Assembly (NCBI RefSeq): GCF_003751085.1
Contig: NZ_RJJY01000001.1
Location: forward strand, 5,022,001-5,086,000
Direction: 5' to 3'
DNA length: 64,000 nucleotides
Source of the DNA: Micromonospora sp. Llam0
GTDB taxonomy: Bacteria > Actinomycetota > Actinomycetes > Mycobacteriales > Micromonosporaceae
Positions 32,582 through 40,410 of this stretch are shown piece by piece. The notes below the pieces were generated by a model. It worked only from the letters and a program-made list of their open reading frames with translations, had not been told where the DNA came from and did not search any database. Every line of letters begins with the position of its first letter. The stretch's first letter is position 1. The position numbers and the translations under genes are program-made.

Positions 32582-34807
32582 TCATCGCGCGGCGATCAAC
32601 TGGCGGAGCTGGGCCACCGGCTGCGGCCGGCCGTACCGGTAGCCCTGCGCCCGTGGGCAGCCGATCGCCGCGACCGCGCCGTGCTGCACCTCGGTCTCCA
32701 CCCCCTCGGCGACCACCACCAGCCCGAACGCATCGGCGAGCCGGGTGACCATCTCGACCGTGGCGTAGGCCTTCGGGTCGGGCGAGTCGAGCCGGTCCAC
32801 GAAGGACCGGTCGATCTTCAGGTCGGTGGCTGGCAGCCGGTGCAGGTAACTCAACGACGAATATCCGGTGCCGAAGTCGTCGATCGAGATCCGTACGTCG
32901 AGTTCCCGCAGCTGGGCGAGTCGGGACAGCACCTCGTCGGTGCTGTCGATCAGCGCCGTCTCGGTCAGCTCCAGGGTCAGCCGGGGGGCGGCCAGCCCGG
33001 CCACCGCCACCGCCCCGTCCACCATGGCGATCAGATCCGGGCGGCGCAGCTGGGCCGGCGCCAGGTTGACCGCCACCGTGGTGCCGGGCGCCAGCTGCTG
33101 CCAGGCGGCCGCGTCGTGACAGGCGGTGGCGAGCACCCAGCGGTCCAGCGGCAGCACCAGGCCGGTCTCCTCGGCCAGCGGCAGGAACCGGCCGGGGCTG
33201 AGTAGCCCGAGCCGGGGGTGCCGCCACCGCACCAGCGCCTCGGCGCCGCGGATCCGACCGGTGCCGACGTCGACGATCGGCTGGTACGCCAGCTCGAACT
33301 GGCCGCCGTCGTCGACCGCCCGGCGCAGCTCGGCGATCAGTTCGGCCCGGTCCACCGCCGCCTCGCGTAGCCCGGGGGTGCAGAACCGGTACGCGGACTT
33401 GCCGGCCGCCTTCGCCGCGTACATCGCGATGTCGGCGTCGCGCAGCAGATCGGCGTCGCCGCAGTGGTGCGGCCCGTACTCGGCGATGCCGATGCTCGCC
33501 GAGGTGACCGTGCCGTCGGCGAGCATCGCGAGCAGCCGGTCGGCCAGCCGGGCCGGGTCCCGGGCCGGGTCGAGCAGGACGGCGAACTCGTCGCCACCGA
33601 GCCGGGCGATCAGCCCCGCGTCGCCGACGGCGGACCGCATCCGGGCCGCCACCTCGCTGAGCATCGCGTCTCCGGTGGCGTGGCCGAACCGGTCGTTGAC
33701 CTGTTTGAACCCGTCGAGATCGAGCAGCAGGACGGCGACGCGGCCCGGTTCGGTCAGCGCCGCGATCGACTGACGCAGCCGGCGGGTGAACAGCAGCCGG
33801 TTCGGCAGCCCGGTCAACTGGTCGGTGTAGGCGAGCCGGCGTAGCCGGGCGGCCAGCCGGCGGTTCTCGTTCGCGGCCAGGGCCTGCCGGCCAGCCAGCG
33901 CGGCGAGCAGCGCGACACCGCTGGCGTAGATCACCGGCGACGGTTCGCCGGCGGCGAGCACCGCTGCGATCGCCGCGCCGACGGTCAGGTACGGCAGCGC
34001 GACCCGCCACCACGGCAGCGGCGGCGGCTCGGCGGTCTCGTCGATCTGGTCGAGATCGGCCGGGGGCGGGTGCCGGCTGGCCATCGCCACCAGCAGGTAG
34101 CTCAGCGGCCAGCAGACGTCGACCGGGTGACCGGGTTGGTAGGTGGCCTGGGCGATCATCGACACGTAGACAGCGTCGGCCCCGGCCCGCACCGCCAGGC
34201 TGGCCCCGAGCAGGGTCAGCGCCGGCCACAGTGGTCGGGCCGGGCCGGCGACCGAGATCAGGACGACAAGCTGGATCAGGTCCAGCATCGGGTAGAGCAT
34301 GCCGAGCGCGGTGGCCGTACCGTCCATTTCGGCGTTGGCCATGTCGCGGTACACCACCAACCAGGCGACCGGGAGCAGCGCCAGCCCGACGATCACCCCG
34401 TCCAGCAGCACTCGGGCCCGGCCGACCGCGCTGCGCGGTGCCGAGACCGCGCTGAGCAGCGCGGCGGTTCCGGTGACGAGGCTGGCGAAGAAGATCAGGC
34501 CGATCAGTGGGGTGTGTGGCAGCGCGGCGACGGTGAGCCGGCCAACGGTCCAGATGACCCGGCCGCCGGCGGCGAGGGCCATGGTCGCCGCCAGCAGCAC
34601 CCAGAATCGGCGCAGCTGCGGCGGGTGGCGTCTCGCGGTTATCCCGCAGGTGGTGGCGGCGCAGCCGGCGACGATGATCGCGCCGAGGTCGCTGACCAGT
34701 GCGGCGGCCGGGCCGCCGGCCAGCAGCCACCCCGCCTCGACGGTGATTGTCAGGACCCCGGCGACGACGGCCCATCGACGCGCCCCGCCCGGTCTGTCTG
34801 CTGCCAC
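32582..34807 (-). CDS. Membrane-bound GGDEF-EAL cyclic-di-GMP protein
   Basis: A 741-residue protein. About nine N-terminal transmembrane helices (MASE-like, ~10-315) replace a PAS domain. GGDEF domain ~335-490 with intact RLGGDEF and TDQLTGLPNRLLF. EAL domain ~505-735 with GAEALVRW, NLAPAQL, ELTETALI, DDFGTGYSS and AEGVE motifs, all expected metal/catalytic residues present. It could both make and degrade c-di-GMP, which blocks development in actinomycetes through BldD. The GTG start at 34807 begins just before the first helix. Confidence 0.92.
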   Translation of the reverse strand: MAADRPGGARRWAVVAGVLTITVEAGWLLAGGPAAALVSDLGAIIVAGCAATTCGITARRHPPQLRRFWVLLAATMALAAGGRVIWTVGRLTVAALPHTPLIGLIFFASLVTGTAALLSAVSAPRSAVGRARVLLDGVIVGLALLPVAWLVVYRDMANAEMDGTATALGMLYPMLDLIQLVVLISVAGPARPLWPALTLLGASLAVRAGADAVYVSMIAQATYQPGHPVDVCWPLSYLLVAMASRHPPPADLDQIDETAEPPPLPWWRVALPYLTVGAAIAAVLAAGEPSPVIYASGVALLAALAGRQALAANENRRLAARLRRLAYTDQLTGLPNRLLFTRRLRQSIAALTEPGRVAVLLLDLDGFKQVNDRFGHATGDAMLSEVAARMRSAVGDAGLIARLGGDEFAVLLDPARDPARLADRLLAMLADGTVTSASIGIAEYGPHHCGDADLLRDADIAMYAAKAAGKSAYRFCTPGLREAAVDRAELIAELRRAVDDGGQFELAYQPIVDVGTGRIRGAEALVRWRHPRLGLLSPGRFLPLAEETGLVLPLDRWVLATACHDAAAWQQLAPGTTVAVNLAPAQLRRPDLIAMVDGAVAVAGLAAPRLTLELTETALIDSTDEVLSRLAQLRELDVRISIDDFGTGYSSLSYLHRLPATDLKIDRSFVDRLDSPDPKAYATVEMVTRLADAFGLVVVAEGVETEVQHGAVAAIGCPRAQGYRYGRPQPVAQLRQLIAAR

Positions 34808-34963
34808 CGGCGGAATCTATCGTCCGTGACGGATACCGCAAGGCAGGCTGTCGGCGAGTTTACAAGGGACCTGACCGGGTGGACCTGCCACGACGGCTGG
34901 TCAGCCGTTGGCGGACACCCGTCGGTACGGTGCCCGCCAACGGCTGTGCGACGTCCTGGTCGC

Positions 34964-35251
34964 TCAGCCGGCCGGCTGCTCGGCGATGCCGAAACGCACG
35001 CCGCCGTCGTCGTCCACAGCGGCGTCGAGCGACTTGTCCTGCAGCAGGTTGGCTGCCTCGGCGTCGAGGAAGACGCGGGCACCGGACGAATCCACCACCT
35101 GGTCGCCCGCGATCGGCTGCTCGGCGACGGTCAGGGTGAGCGACCCGGCGGTCGGGTCGGCCGAGATCCGCAGGCCGGCGCTCTCCGGTGCCTGCTGCTG
35201 AGTGGTGATCTCGCGAATCACGAAGACCGCGTTGTCGGTCATGGTCAGCAT
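34964..35251 (-). CDS. HesB/IscA-like protein lacking all cysteines
   Basis: A 95-residue protein; AAGGAG lies 5 bases from the ATG at 35251. The segment APESAGLRISADPTAGSLTLTV and VVDSSGARVFLDAEAANLL follows the IscA/HesB fold, but none of the three Fe-S ligating cysteines is present; indeed there is no Cys at all. It therefore cannot carry a cluster in the standard way. Cys-less actinobacterial homologues have been annotated as adhesin or HesB-like; their function is unknown. Confidence 0.7.
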   Translation of the reverse strand: MLTMTDNAVFVIREITTQQQAPESAGLRISADPTAGSLTLTVAEQPIAGDQVVDSSGARVFLDAEAANLLQDKSLDAAVDDDGGVRFGIAEQPAG

Positions 35252-35452
35252 GACAACTCCTTGATCGGATATCTGGAACTACCGGAAACAGGTGATGGCT
35301 GACGCGGCGAGGCGGCTCAGCGGCGATGTCGGGTTTGGGGCTGACGGCGCGGCGAACAGTGCGCGGCGGGCGGTCAGGGCGGGCGGCGGAAGCTCCAGGG
35401 ACTGGGTCGGTCAGCGGCCGTCTACCGTCCCACCGTGCCGGACATCCACCAA

Positions 35453-35938
35453 TCAGTCAAATCTCCACGTTACCCGACCGTCGCCGATGCGGCTGCCGAT
35501 TGCGTCGTCGGCGCCGGCCAGCCGGGCGACGGTGACCGGTAAAGCACCGTCCAGGCGGTATCCCACTCCGTGGACGGTCCGCACCACCGGGAGGTCGTCG
35601 CCGAGCTTGGCCCGCAACCGGCGGATGTGCACGTCGATGCTGCGCGGCCCGGACCGGCGGTGCCCACAGACCCGGTCGAGCAGCTGGGCCCGGGTGAACA
35701 CCTGCCGAGGGTGGCTGGCGAAGCAGTGCAGCAGGTCGAACTCGCGACGGGTCAGTTGGATCTCGTCGGCTCCGAGCAGCACCATCCTGGCCTCCGGGTA
35801 GATCCGTAGTGCGGGGTGCCCGACGGGGTGGCCGGCCGGCGGCCCCGCGACCGGGCGGCGGTCGGCACCGGTCAGCGCCTGCTCGCCGGCCAGGTGCTCC
35901 AGCAGGTCCATGAGGTGGGCTCGAAGGGTGGCGTCCAT
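35453..35938 (-). CDS. Orphan winged-helix (OmpR/PhoB-type) DNA-binding protein
   Basis: A 161-residue protein. Residues ~45-135 form a Trans_reg_C winged helix (LTRREFDLLHCFASHPRQVFTRAQLLDRV, RSIDVHIRRLRAKLGDD, TVHGVGYRLDG). There is no receiver domain; the first 45 residues contain no phospho-acceptor Asp motif. Divergent from the MRF gene across a Zur-like box, so it may also be zinc-responsive. Confidence 0.82.
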   Translation of the reverse strand: MDATLRAHLMDLLEHLAGEQALTGADRRPVAGPPAGHPVGHPALRIYPEARMVLLGADEIQLTRREFDLLHCFASHPRQVFTRAQLLDRVCGHRRSGPRSIDVHIRRLRAKLGDDLPVVRTVHGVGYRLDGALPVTVARLAGADDAIGSRIGDGRVTWRFD

Positions 35939-35943
35939 TCGGC

Positions 35944-35963
35944 TATAATGACAACCGTTTTCA
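35944..35963 (+). promoter_or_regulatory. Zur-like box overlapping a TATAAT -10 element of the MRF gene
   Basis: TATAAT (35944-35949) is a perfect -10 hexamer. TGACAACCGTTTTCA (35949-35963) resembles actinobacterial Zur boxes (TGAAAA...TTTTCA, one arm mismatch). A bound repressor would cover the transcription start, consistent with zinc-starvation induction. Confidence 0.65.
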
Positions 35964-35983
35964 TTTCAGTCGAGGGGGCGTGC

Positions 35984-37240
35984 ATGCCGTCACCGTCAGC
36001 TCCGGCCGGCCGTACCACCCACCGGGCCGCCACCACCCGCCCGGCGGTCACCGTACTGTCCGGTTTCTGGCCCGCCGCCACGATGGCCGTCGCCCGGACC
36101 CTGCTCGCCGCCGACCCGGCCCTGCTCGTCGTCCGCTACGACGTCGGCCCGGCGCACGACGGTGCCCCGCACCGGGTGCTCCGCGACGGCACCGGCCCGG
36201 TCGAGGACGTCCGTCTCGACCTCGTCGACGGCTGTGTCTGCTGCACCCTGCGGGCGGACGCACCGGCCACGTTGGCCCAACTCGCCGCCGCCCGACCCGG
36301 CCGGGACATCGTGCTGGTCCTGCCCGAAGTGGTCGAACCGGAGACGCTCGCCACCGCCTGCTCGCACGGTCGGGTGGCCGGGCGACCGGTCGGCGACCTG
36401 GTCCGGTTCGACTCGTACGTCACGGTCGTCGCCGCCGACCACCTGCTCGACGGCCTGGCCAGCACCGACGACCTGAGCCAACTGGGCATCGCCGCCGCCC
36501 CTGGCGACCGCCGTCGGCTCGCCGACGTGATCGCCCGGCAGATCGAGTACGCCGACACGGTCGTGCTGTGGGGCGGGTCGACCGACCAGGCCTTCGAGAC
36601 GCACCGGCTCGGTGTGCTGCTGTCCCGGATGGCCCCGTGGGCGGTGCACCTGCGGGCCGGCGACCAGCCGACGATCGACGCCACCCGGCTCGCCGGCCAA
36701 CTGCGGCACACCGACCGGCACCGGCCGGAGACGCCAGCGGTGCTGGACCGCGGCGTCGAGGGTCACCTGATCGGGGTACACGAGCCGGTCGCCGACTGCG
36801 GCGTCGTCTCCGCGGTGTTCCGCGCCCGCCGCCCGCTGCACCCCGCCCGGCTGTTCGCCGCGTTGGCCGACGTCACGGCGGGTCCGCTGCGGTCCCGTGG
36901 GCACCTCTGGCTGGCCAGCCGGCCGGAGACGGTGATCGGCTGGGAGTGCGCCGGCGGCGGCCTCACCCTGCACACCCTCGGCCGGTGGCTGGTCGACCTG
37001 CCGGACGAGCAGTGGGAGCAGGCCAGCCCGCAGCGCCGGCTGGCCGCCGCGCTGGACTGGGACCCGTACTACGGCGACCGGCACAGCAACCTGGTCTTCG
37101 TCGGCGTCGACTTCGATCCGGTCGACCTGCATCGCCGGCTGGCGGCCTGCCTGCTCACCGACGCCGAACTCGCTGACGGCGAGGCCGGCTGGCGTAACCT
37201 GCCGGATCCGTTCGCCGGTGGTGGGGTCGACCCCGGCTGA
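35984..37240 (+). CDS. mrf: Ribosome hibernation factor-recruiting MRF protein (COG0523/CobW relative)
   Basis: A 418-residue protein; GAGGGGG precedes the ATG. It keeps the COG0523 CxCC motif in DGCVCCTLR (~residue 82-90) and the C-terminal half typical of MRF (FRARRPLHPARLFAALAD, RGHLWLASRPETV, GDRHSNLVFVG). The Walker A position (VTVLSGFWPAATMAVARTLL) lacks the G-x4-GK[ST] loop, so GTP hydrolysis is doubtful. In mycobacteria Mrf, made under zinc starvation, brings the hibernation factor Mpy to zinc-free ribosomes. The upstream Zur-like box fits that role. Confidence 0.8.
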   Translation: MPSPSAPAGRTTHRAATTRPAVTVLSGFWPAATMAVARTLLAADPALLVVRYDVGPAHDGAPHRVLRDGTGPVEDVRLDLVDGCVCCTLRADAPATLAQLAAARPGRDIVLVLPEVVEPETLATACSHGRVAGRPVGDLVRFDSYVTVVAADHLLDGLASTDDLSQLGIAAAPGDRRRLADVIARQIEYADTVVLWGGSTDQAFETHRLGVLLSRMAPWAVHLRAGDQPTIDATRLAGQLRHTDRHRPETPAVLDRGVEGHLIGVHEPVADCGVVSAVFRARRPLHPARLFAALADVTAGPLRSRGHLWLASRPETVIGWECAGGGLTLHTLGRWLVDLPDEQWEQASPQRRLAAALDWDPYYGDRHSNLVFVGVDFDPVDLHRRLAACLLTDAELADGEAGWRNLPDPFAGGGVDPG

Positions 37241-37261
37241 CCTGGCCGGGGCATGCGTCGA

Positions 37262-37291
37262 GGGCCGGACCCCGGGTACGGGGTCCGGCCC
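37262..37291. terminator. Bidirectional hairpin terminator
   Basis: Thirteen-base perfect arms (37262-37274 and 37279-37291) with a GGTA loop, between the convergent MRF and hydrolase genes. Confidence 0.75.
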
Positions 37292-37317
37292 TTCGACTTG
37301 GGCTTCTGGTGTTCGGG

Positions 37318-37929
37318 TCAGCTGTTCCAGTGCTGGGCGACGAGTTCGGCGGCCTGGGTCTCCCACTGGGCGTAGTGGTCCGGGTACGCCGACACCTGCA
37401 CCGCCTGGGCGGCCTCGGTCAGCGGCATGTCCTGCCAGCCGTCCACCTGCTTGAGCCCGTCGAGGAACGCGGTGGTGGAGTACTCCACGTCGGTGATCTG
37501 CTCGACCGTGCCCCAGCCGGAGGAGGGGCGCTGCTGGAACAGGCCCTGCGAGTCGTGGTCGTTGCGGTCCCCGAGGTGGCCGAGGTTCTCCAGCTTGGAC
37601 TCCTGCAGGGCGGTGGCGATGGCGACCACGGCGGCCCGCTCGTCCATGCCGGCCTTCTTCGTGGCGGCGATGATGCCCTTGACGTTGTCGGTCTGCTCAC
37701 CGGACAGGGTGATCCGGGACTGCTCGCCCCGCACACCGTGCGGGGTCAGCTTGCCGGTGTCGACGCCGCTGGCGGCGGCGGCGGACACGGGTGCGGCCAG
37801 GGCGGTGGGGGCGTGGTCGGCGGCCAGGGCGGGGGCGGCGATCGCGCCGCCGGCCAGGGTCAGACCGGCGATGCCCAGGGCGGTGTTGCGCAGGCTGGTG
37901 CGCAGGGTGCGGGTGATGATCGTGGTCAT
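37318..37929 (-). CDS. Secreted lysozyme-like/transglycosylase-like cell-wall protein
   Basis: A 203-residue protein from the ATG at 37929 with AAGG 10-14 bases upstream. Signal peptide ~1-37 (ending APALAA). The mature part contains AVVAIATALQESKLENLGHLGDRNDHDSQGLFQQRPSSGWGT, a Glu-containing lysozyme-superfamily segment (E in ALQESKL is the likely catalytic acid). Homologues are frequently misnamed heavy-metal transporters. It probably cleaves or remodels peptidoglycan. Confidence 0.7.
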   Translation of the reverse strand: MTTIITRTLRTSLRNTALGIAGLTLAGGAIAAPALAADHAPTALAAPVSAAAASGVDTGKLTPHGVRGEQSRITLSGEQTDNVKGIIAATKKAGMDERAAVVAIATALQESKLENLGHLGDRNDHDSQGLFQQRPSSGWGTVEQITDVEYSTTAFLDGLKQVDGWQDMPLTEAAQAVQVSAYPDHYAQWETQAAELVAQHWNS

Positions 37930-38305
37930 GGGGGGTCCACCTTCCGTTTTCCGAGGGGGCACACCCGTCACGGGCGGGTGGGTGCGCGGTAAACGGTCAT
38001 CCGGGTGGTACGGAGTCGGGCGCGGGCGCGGGTGCGCTGCCGCGCGCCGTGACCATGTACAACCACGCCGGCCCGTCGACGATTCCCGACCGGGTCCACC
38101 CGCCGGGCTGGCCGCCATCGCGGCCGTGCTCGTTGGGGACCGGGCCCGGCGGCCGGCCGTGGTGCCGGAGTGGGCCGGACTTGGGTGGCGCGACCATGCA
38201 CAACGACCCCGCCCGCCGGATCATTCCGCCCCGGCCCGGGCCTCAGGACCGCGCACCCATCGGGTCACGTGGCATGCTGCTGGCCATGTGTGTGCGGAGC
38301 GTCCG
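37930..38305. other. 376-base intergenic region without a recognised gene
   Basis: Divergent spacer between the hydrolase and ParA-like genes. Short ORFs occur on both strands but with no ribosome sites or recognisable products. Secreted actinomycete wall hydrolases are often controlled by c-di-AMP (ydaO) riboswitches, but I could not match that consensus here. Nothing else could be supported. Confidence 0.4.
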
Positions 38306-39217
38306 ATGACCGTGGTGTCCGTCATCAACTACAAGGGTGGCGTCGGCAAGACCACCGTCACCGCCAACATCGGGGCTGAACTCGCGTACCGAGGGCACCG
38401 GGTGCTGCTGATCGACCTGGACCCGCAGGCGAGCCTGACCTTCTCCTTCGTCGAACCGACCATGTGGGAGCGGGAGCTGGCCGACGAGCGGACCATCCTG
38501 CAGTGGTTCGGTGACGTGCTGGACCGTGGCGGTGCCGCACCACTGGACCGCTACCTGCTCACCCCGCCCACCGTCAACGAGGTGATCGGCCAGCACAGCG
38601 AAGGTCGGCTCGACCTGGTGCCGTCCCATCTGATGCTCACCGACGCCGACCTCGACTTCGCGGCCAGCCTGGGCGGATCGCGGTTCCAGCACGGCAGCCC
38701 GCGTTTCCTGTCCCTGCACCGGGCGCTCGCCGAGGCGCTCGCCGCGCCCGCGTTCACCGACTACCAGGTCGTCCTGGTCGACTGCCCACCGAACTTCACC
38801 ATGGTCACCCGCACCGGGGTGGTCGCCAGCGACCACATCCTGATCCCGGCCCGGCCGGACTACCTGTCCACGCTCGGCATCGACTACCTGCGGAAAAAGG
38901 TCTCCGAGCTGGTGACCGACTACAACCGGGTCGCGGCGGGCCGGGCCGACCAGATCAGCCCGGAGATCCTCGGCATCGTCTTCACGATGGTCCAGTACAC
39001 CGGGCACGGGCCGCTGCTGGCGCTGCGCAACTTCATCGGCCATCCTGCGACCATCGAGATCCCGCGCTTCCAGCAGATGATCCGCGACAACAAGACGGTG
39101 TTCGCCTCCGCCGGTGAGCACGGCCTGCCCGCGGTGCTGATGCCGGACGCGAACGTCAACGTCCAGTACGAGTTGCAGCAGCTCGCCAGCGAGTTCCTCG
39201 CCAAGATCCGCCCGTAG
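38306..39217 (+). CDS. ParA/MinD-like ATPase
   Basis: A 303-residue P-loop ATPase with deviant Walker A YKGGVGKTT (~residue 9-17), DLDPQASLTF (A' motif) and VVLVDCPPNF (Walker B). Unlike chromosomal ParA it is not next to parB; a small partner gene follows after 9 bases. Such actinomycete ParA-like proteins can position a cargo or act in other NTP-driven processes. Preceded by GGAGCG. Confidence 0.85.
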   Translation: MTVVSVINYKGGVGKTTVTANIGAELAYRGHRVLLIDLDPQASLTFSFVEPTMWERELADERTILQWFGDVLDRGGAAPLDRYLLTPPTVNEVIGQHSEGRLDLVPSHLMLTDADLDFAASLGGSRFQHGSPRFLSLHRALAEALAAPAFTDYQVVLVDCPPNFTMVTRTGVVASDHILIPARPDYLSTLGIDYLRKKVSELVTDYNRVAAGRADQISPEILGIVFTMVQYTGHGPLLALRNFIGHPATIEIPRFQQMIRDNKTVFASAGEHGLPAVLMPDANVNVQYELQQLASEFLAKIRP

Positions 39218-39226
39218 GAGAGTCAC

Positions 39227-39682
39227 GTGACCAGCGCCGCCGACCTGTCCCACGCCGTCCTGATCCGGGTCGCGGACTTCCTCCGTACCCTGCCGCCGGA
39301 GCAACTGGCCGCGCTCGCCGACGGCACCGCGCAGCTGACGGTCGCCACCGCCACGTCCGGGCCGCAGCAGCCTGCGGCACCGGCACCGGCACCGACACCG
39401 GCCCGCCGGAGCCGGGCCGTCAAGGCGGCGAAGCCGGCGGTCGACATCGACACCGACCGGATCCGCGCCGATCTGGCGGCGATCGACGACCGGGTGGCCG
39501 CCGGACGCTACCTCGACGATCTCGGGCTGAAGGTCGCCGAGCTACGGACCCTGGCCGCCGAACTCGGGGTGGCGCTGCCGAGCCGGGCCACCAAGGCCGT
39601 CATCCAGAAGAACATCGTCCAGGCGACCGTCGGCCGACGGCTCACCTCGGCGGTACTCAGCCGCCCCGCCAGCAGCTCCTGA
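39227..39682 (+). CDS. Small partner of the ParA-like ATPase
   Basis: A 151-residue protein from a GTG with a weak AGGAG upstream (39213-39217 in the previous stop region). N-terminal helical segment (AVLIRVADFLRTLPPEQLAALADG), Ala/Pro-rich basic linker, then a C-terminal segment LKVAELRTLAAELGVALPSRATKAVIQKNIVQATVG. That last part resembles a Rho-N/SAP-like helix-extended-helix and could bind nucleic acid. Likely functional partner or cargo adaptor for the upstream ATPase. Confidence 0.6.
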   Translation: MTSAADLSHAVLIRVADFLRTLPPEQLAALADGTAQLTVATATSGPQQPAAPAPAPTPARRSRAVKAAKPAVDIDTDRIRADLAAIDDRVAAGRYLDDLGLKVAELRTLAAELGVALPSRATKAVIQKNIVQATVGRRLTSAVLSRPASSS

Positions 39683-39807
39683 CAGCAGCCCCCGACAGCG
39701 GTCACCACCACCGGTCGTGATGGAACTCCTTCGATACCTTGCAGGAGAGCGCGGCAGTTCGCCCGCGCGCCTCGCGGGGTGGCGTGACAGAAGACGCTGG
39801 GGAGACG

Positions 39808-40410
39808 ATGTCCAGGAGACGGCCGGCACCCGACGACGACTTGTTCGATCGCATCTTCATGCCCACGATGCCTATCTGGGCGATGGTCCTGATGGGTCTC
39901 AACGGGAGCCTCTGCATGTTTGCCTGGAGCATCCTGTTCCGACTTCCCGATGACGACTCGGCGTACCTCACAGCGGCAACGTGGGTGGCGGTGGCCGTAC
40001 CCGTGCTCACGTTGCTGGCGATGGTGTTCCTCACCATCGTCGCCAGGATCATCGACGATGACCTTACGGGAGCGTTCGATGTGGTGGTCGCACGCCTGCC
40101 GGGATCACTGTTCGTCCTGAGTCCCGTGGGCCTGGTGTTCGGTTGGCTGGTGGCCGTTCCGCTGGGTTGGGCAGCGATGGGGCTGGGTGTGGCGGAGAGC
40201 GTCGCCTGGCGATGGATCATCTTTCCGGTGGCCGGGCTGGCCTGCCTCTGGATTGCGTCCCTGCCCTACCTCCGGTTCAACGGACGCAGCCTGATCCCGC
40301 CCTGGACGCGGGCACCGGGTGGCACTACCGGAGCCCCCCTCGCGGGCGACACGGGTCAGGACGTCGGGGAAGGCTCCAGCGTGGGCTTTGACGGAGATTC
40401 CGGCGACTGA
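39808..40410 (+). CDS. Four-helix membrane protein of unknown function
   Basis: A 200-residue protein; GGGGAG lies upstream of the ATG at 39808, favouring it over an in-frame ATG at 39739. About four transmembrane helices (around residues 20-40, 52-75, 90-115, 125-145) are flanked by acidic ends. Codon use is slightly less biased than that of its neighbours. The 3' end overlaps the convergent helicase gene by 55 bases. No family recognised. Confidence 0.6.
   Translation: MSRRRPAPDDDLFDRIFMPTMPIWAMVLMGLNGSLCMFAWSILFRLPDDDSAYLTAATWVAVAVPVLTLLAMVFLTIVARIIDDDLTGAFDVVVARLPGSLFVLSPVGLVFGWLVAVPLGWAAMGLGVAESVAWRWIIFPVAGLACLWIASLPYLRFNGRSLIPPWTRAPGGTTGAPLAGDTGQDVGEGSSVGFDGDSGD

Noticed and set aside
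32547..34841. Second minus-strand frame of 764 codons over the GGDEF-EAL gene
   Set aside because: Arg/Pro-rich translation with no motifs; the other frame carries intact GGDEF and EAL motifs.
37997..38224. 75-codon minus-strand ORF in the spacer
   Set aside because: No ribosome site, no recognisable product and Pro/Arg/Gly-rich composition.
37930..38305. c-di-AMP (ydaO) riboswitch before the wall-hydrolase-like gene
   Set aside because: Such riboswitches are common before actinomycete wall hydrolases, but the conserved ydaO core sequences could not be found here by eye.
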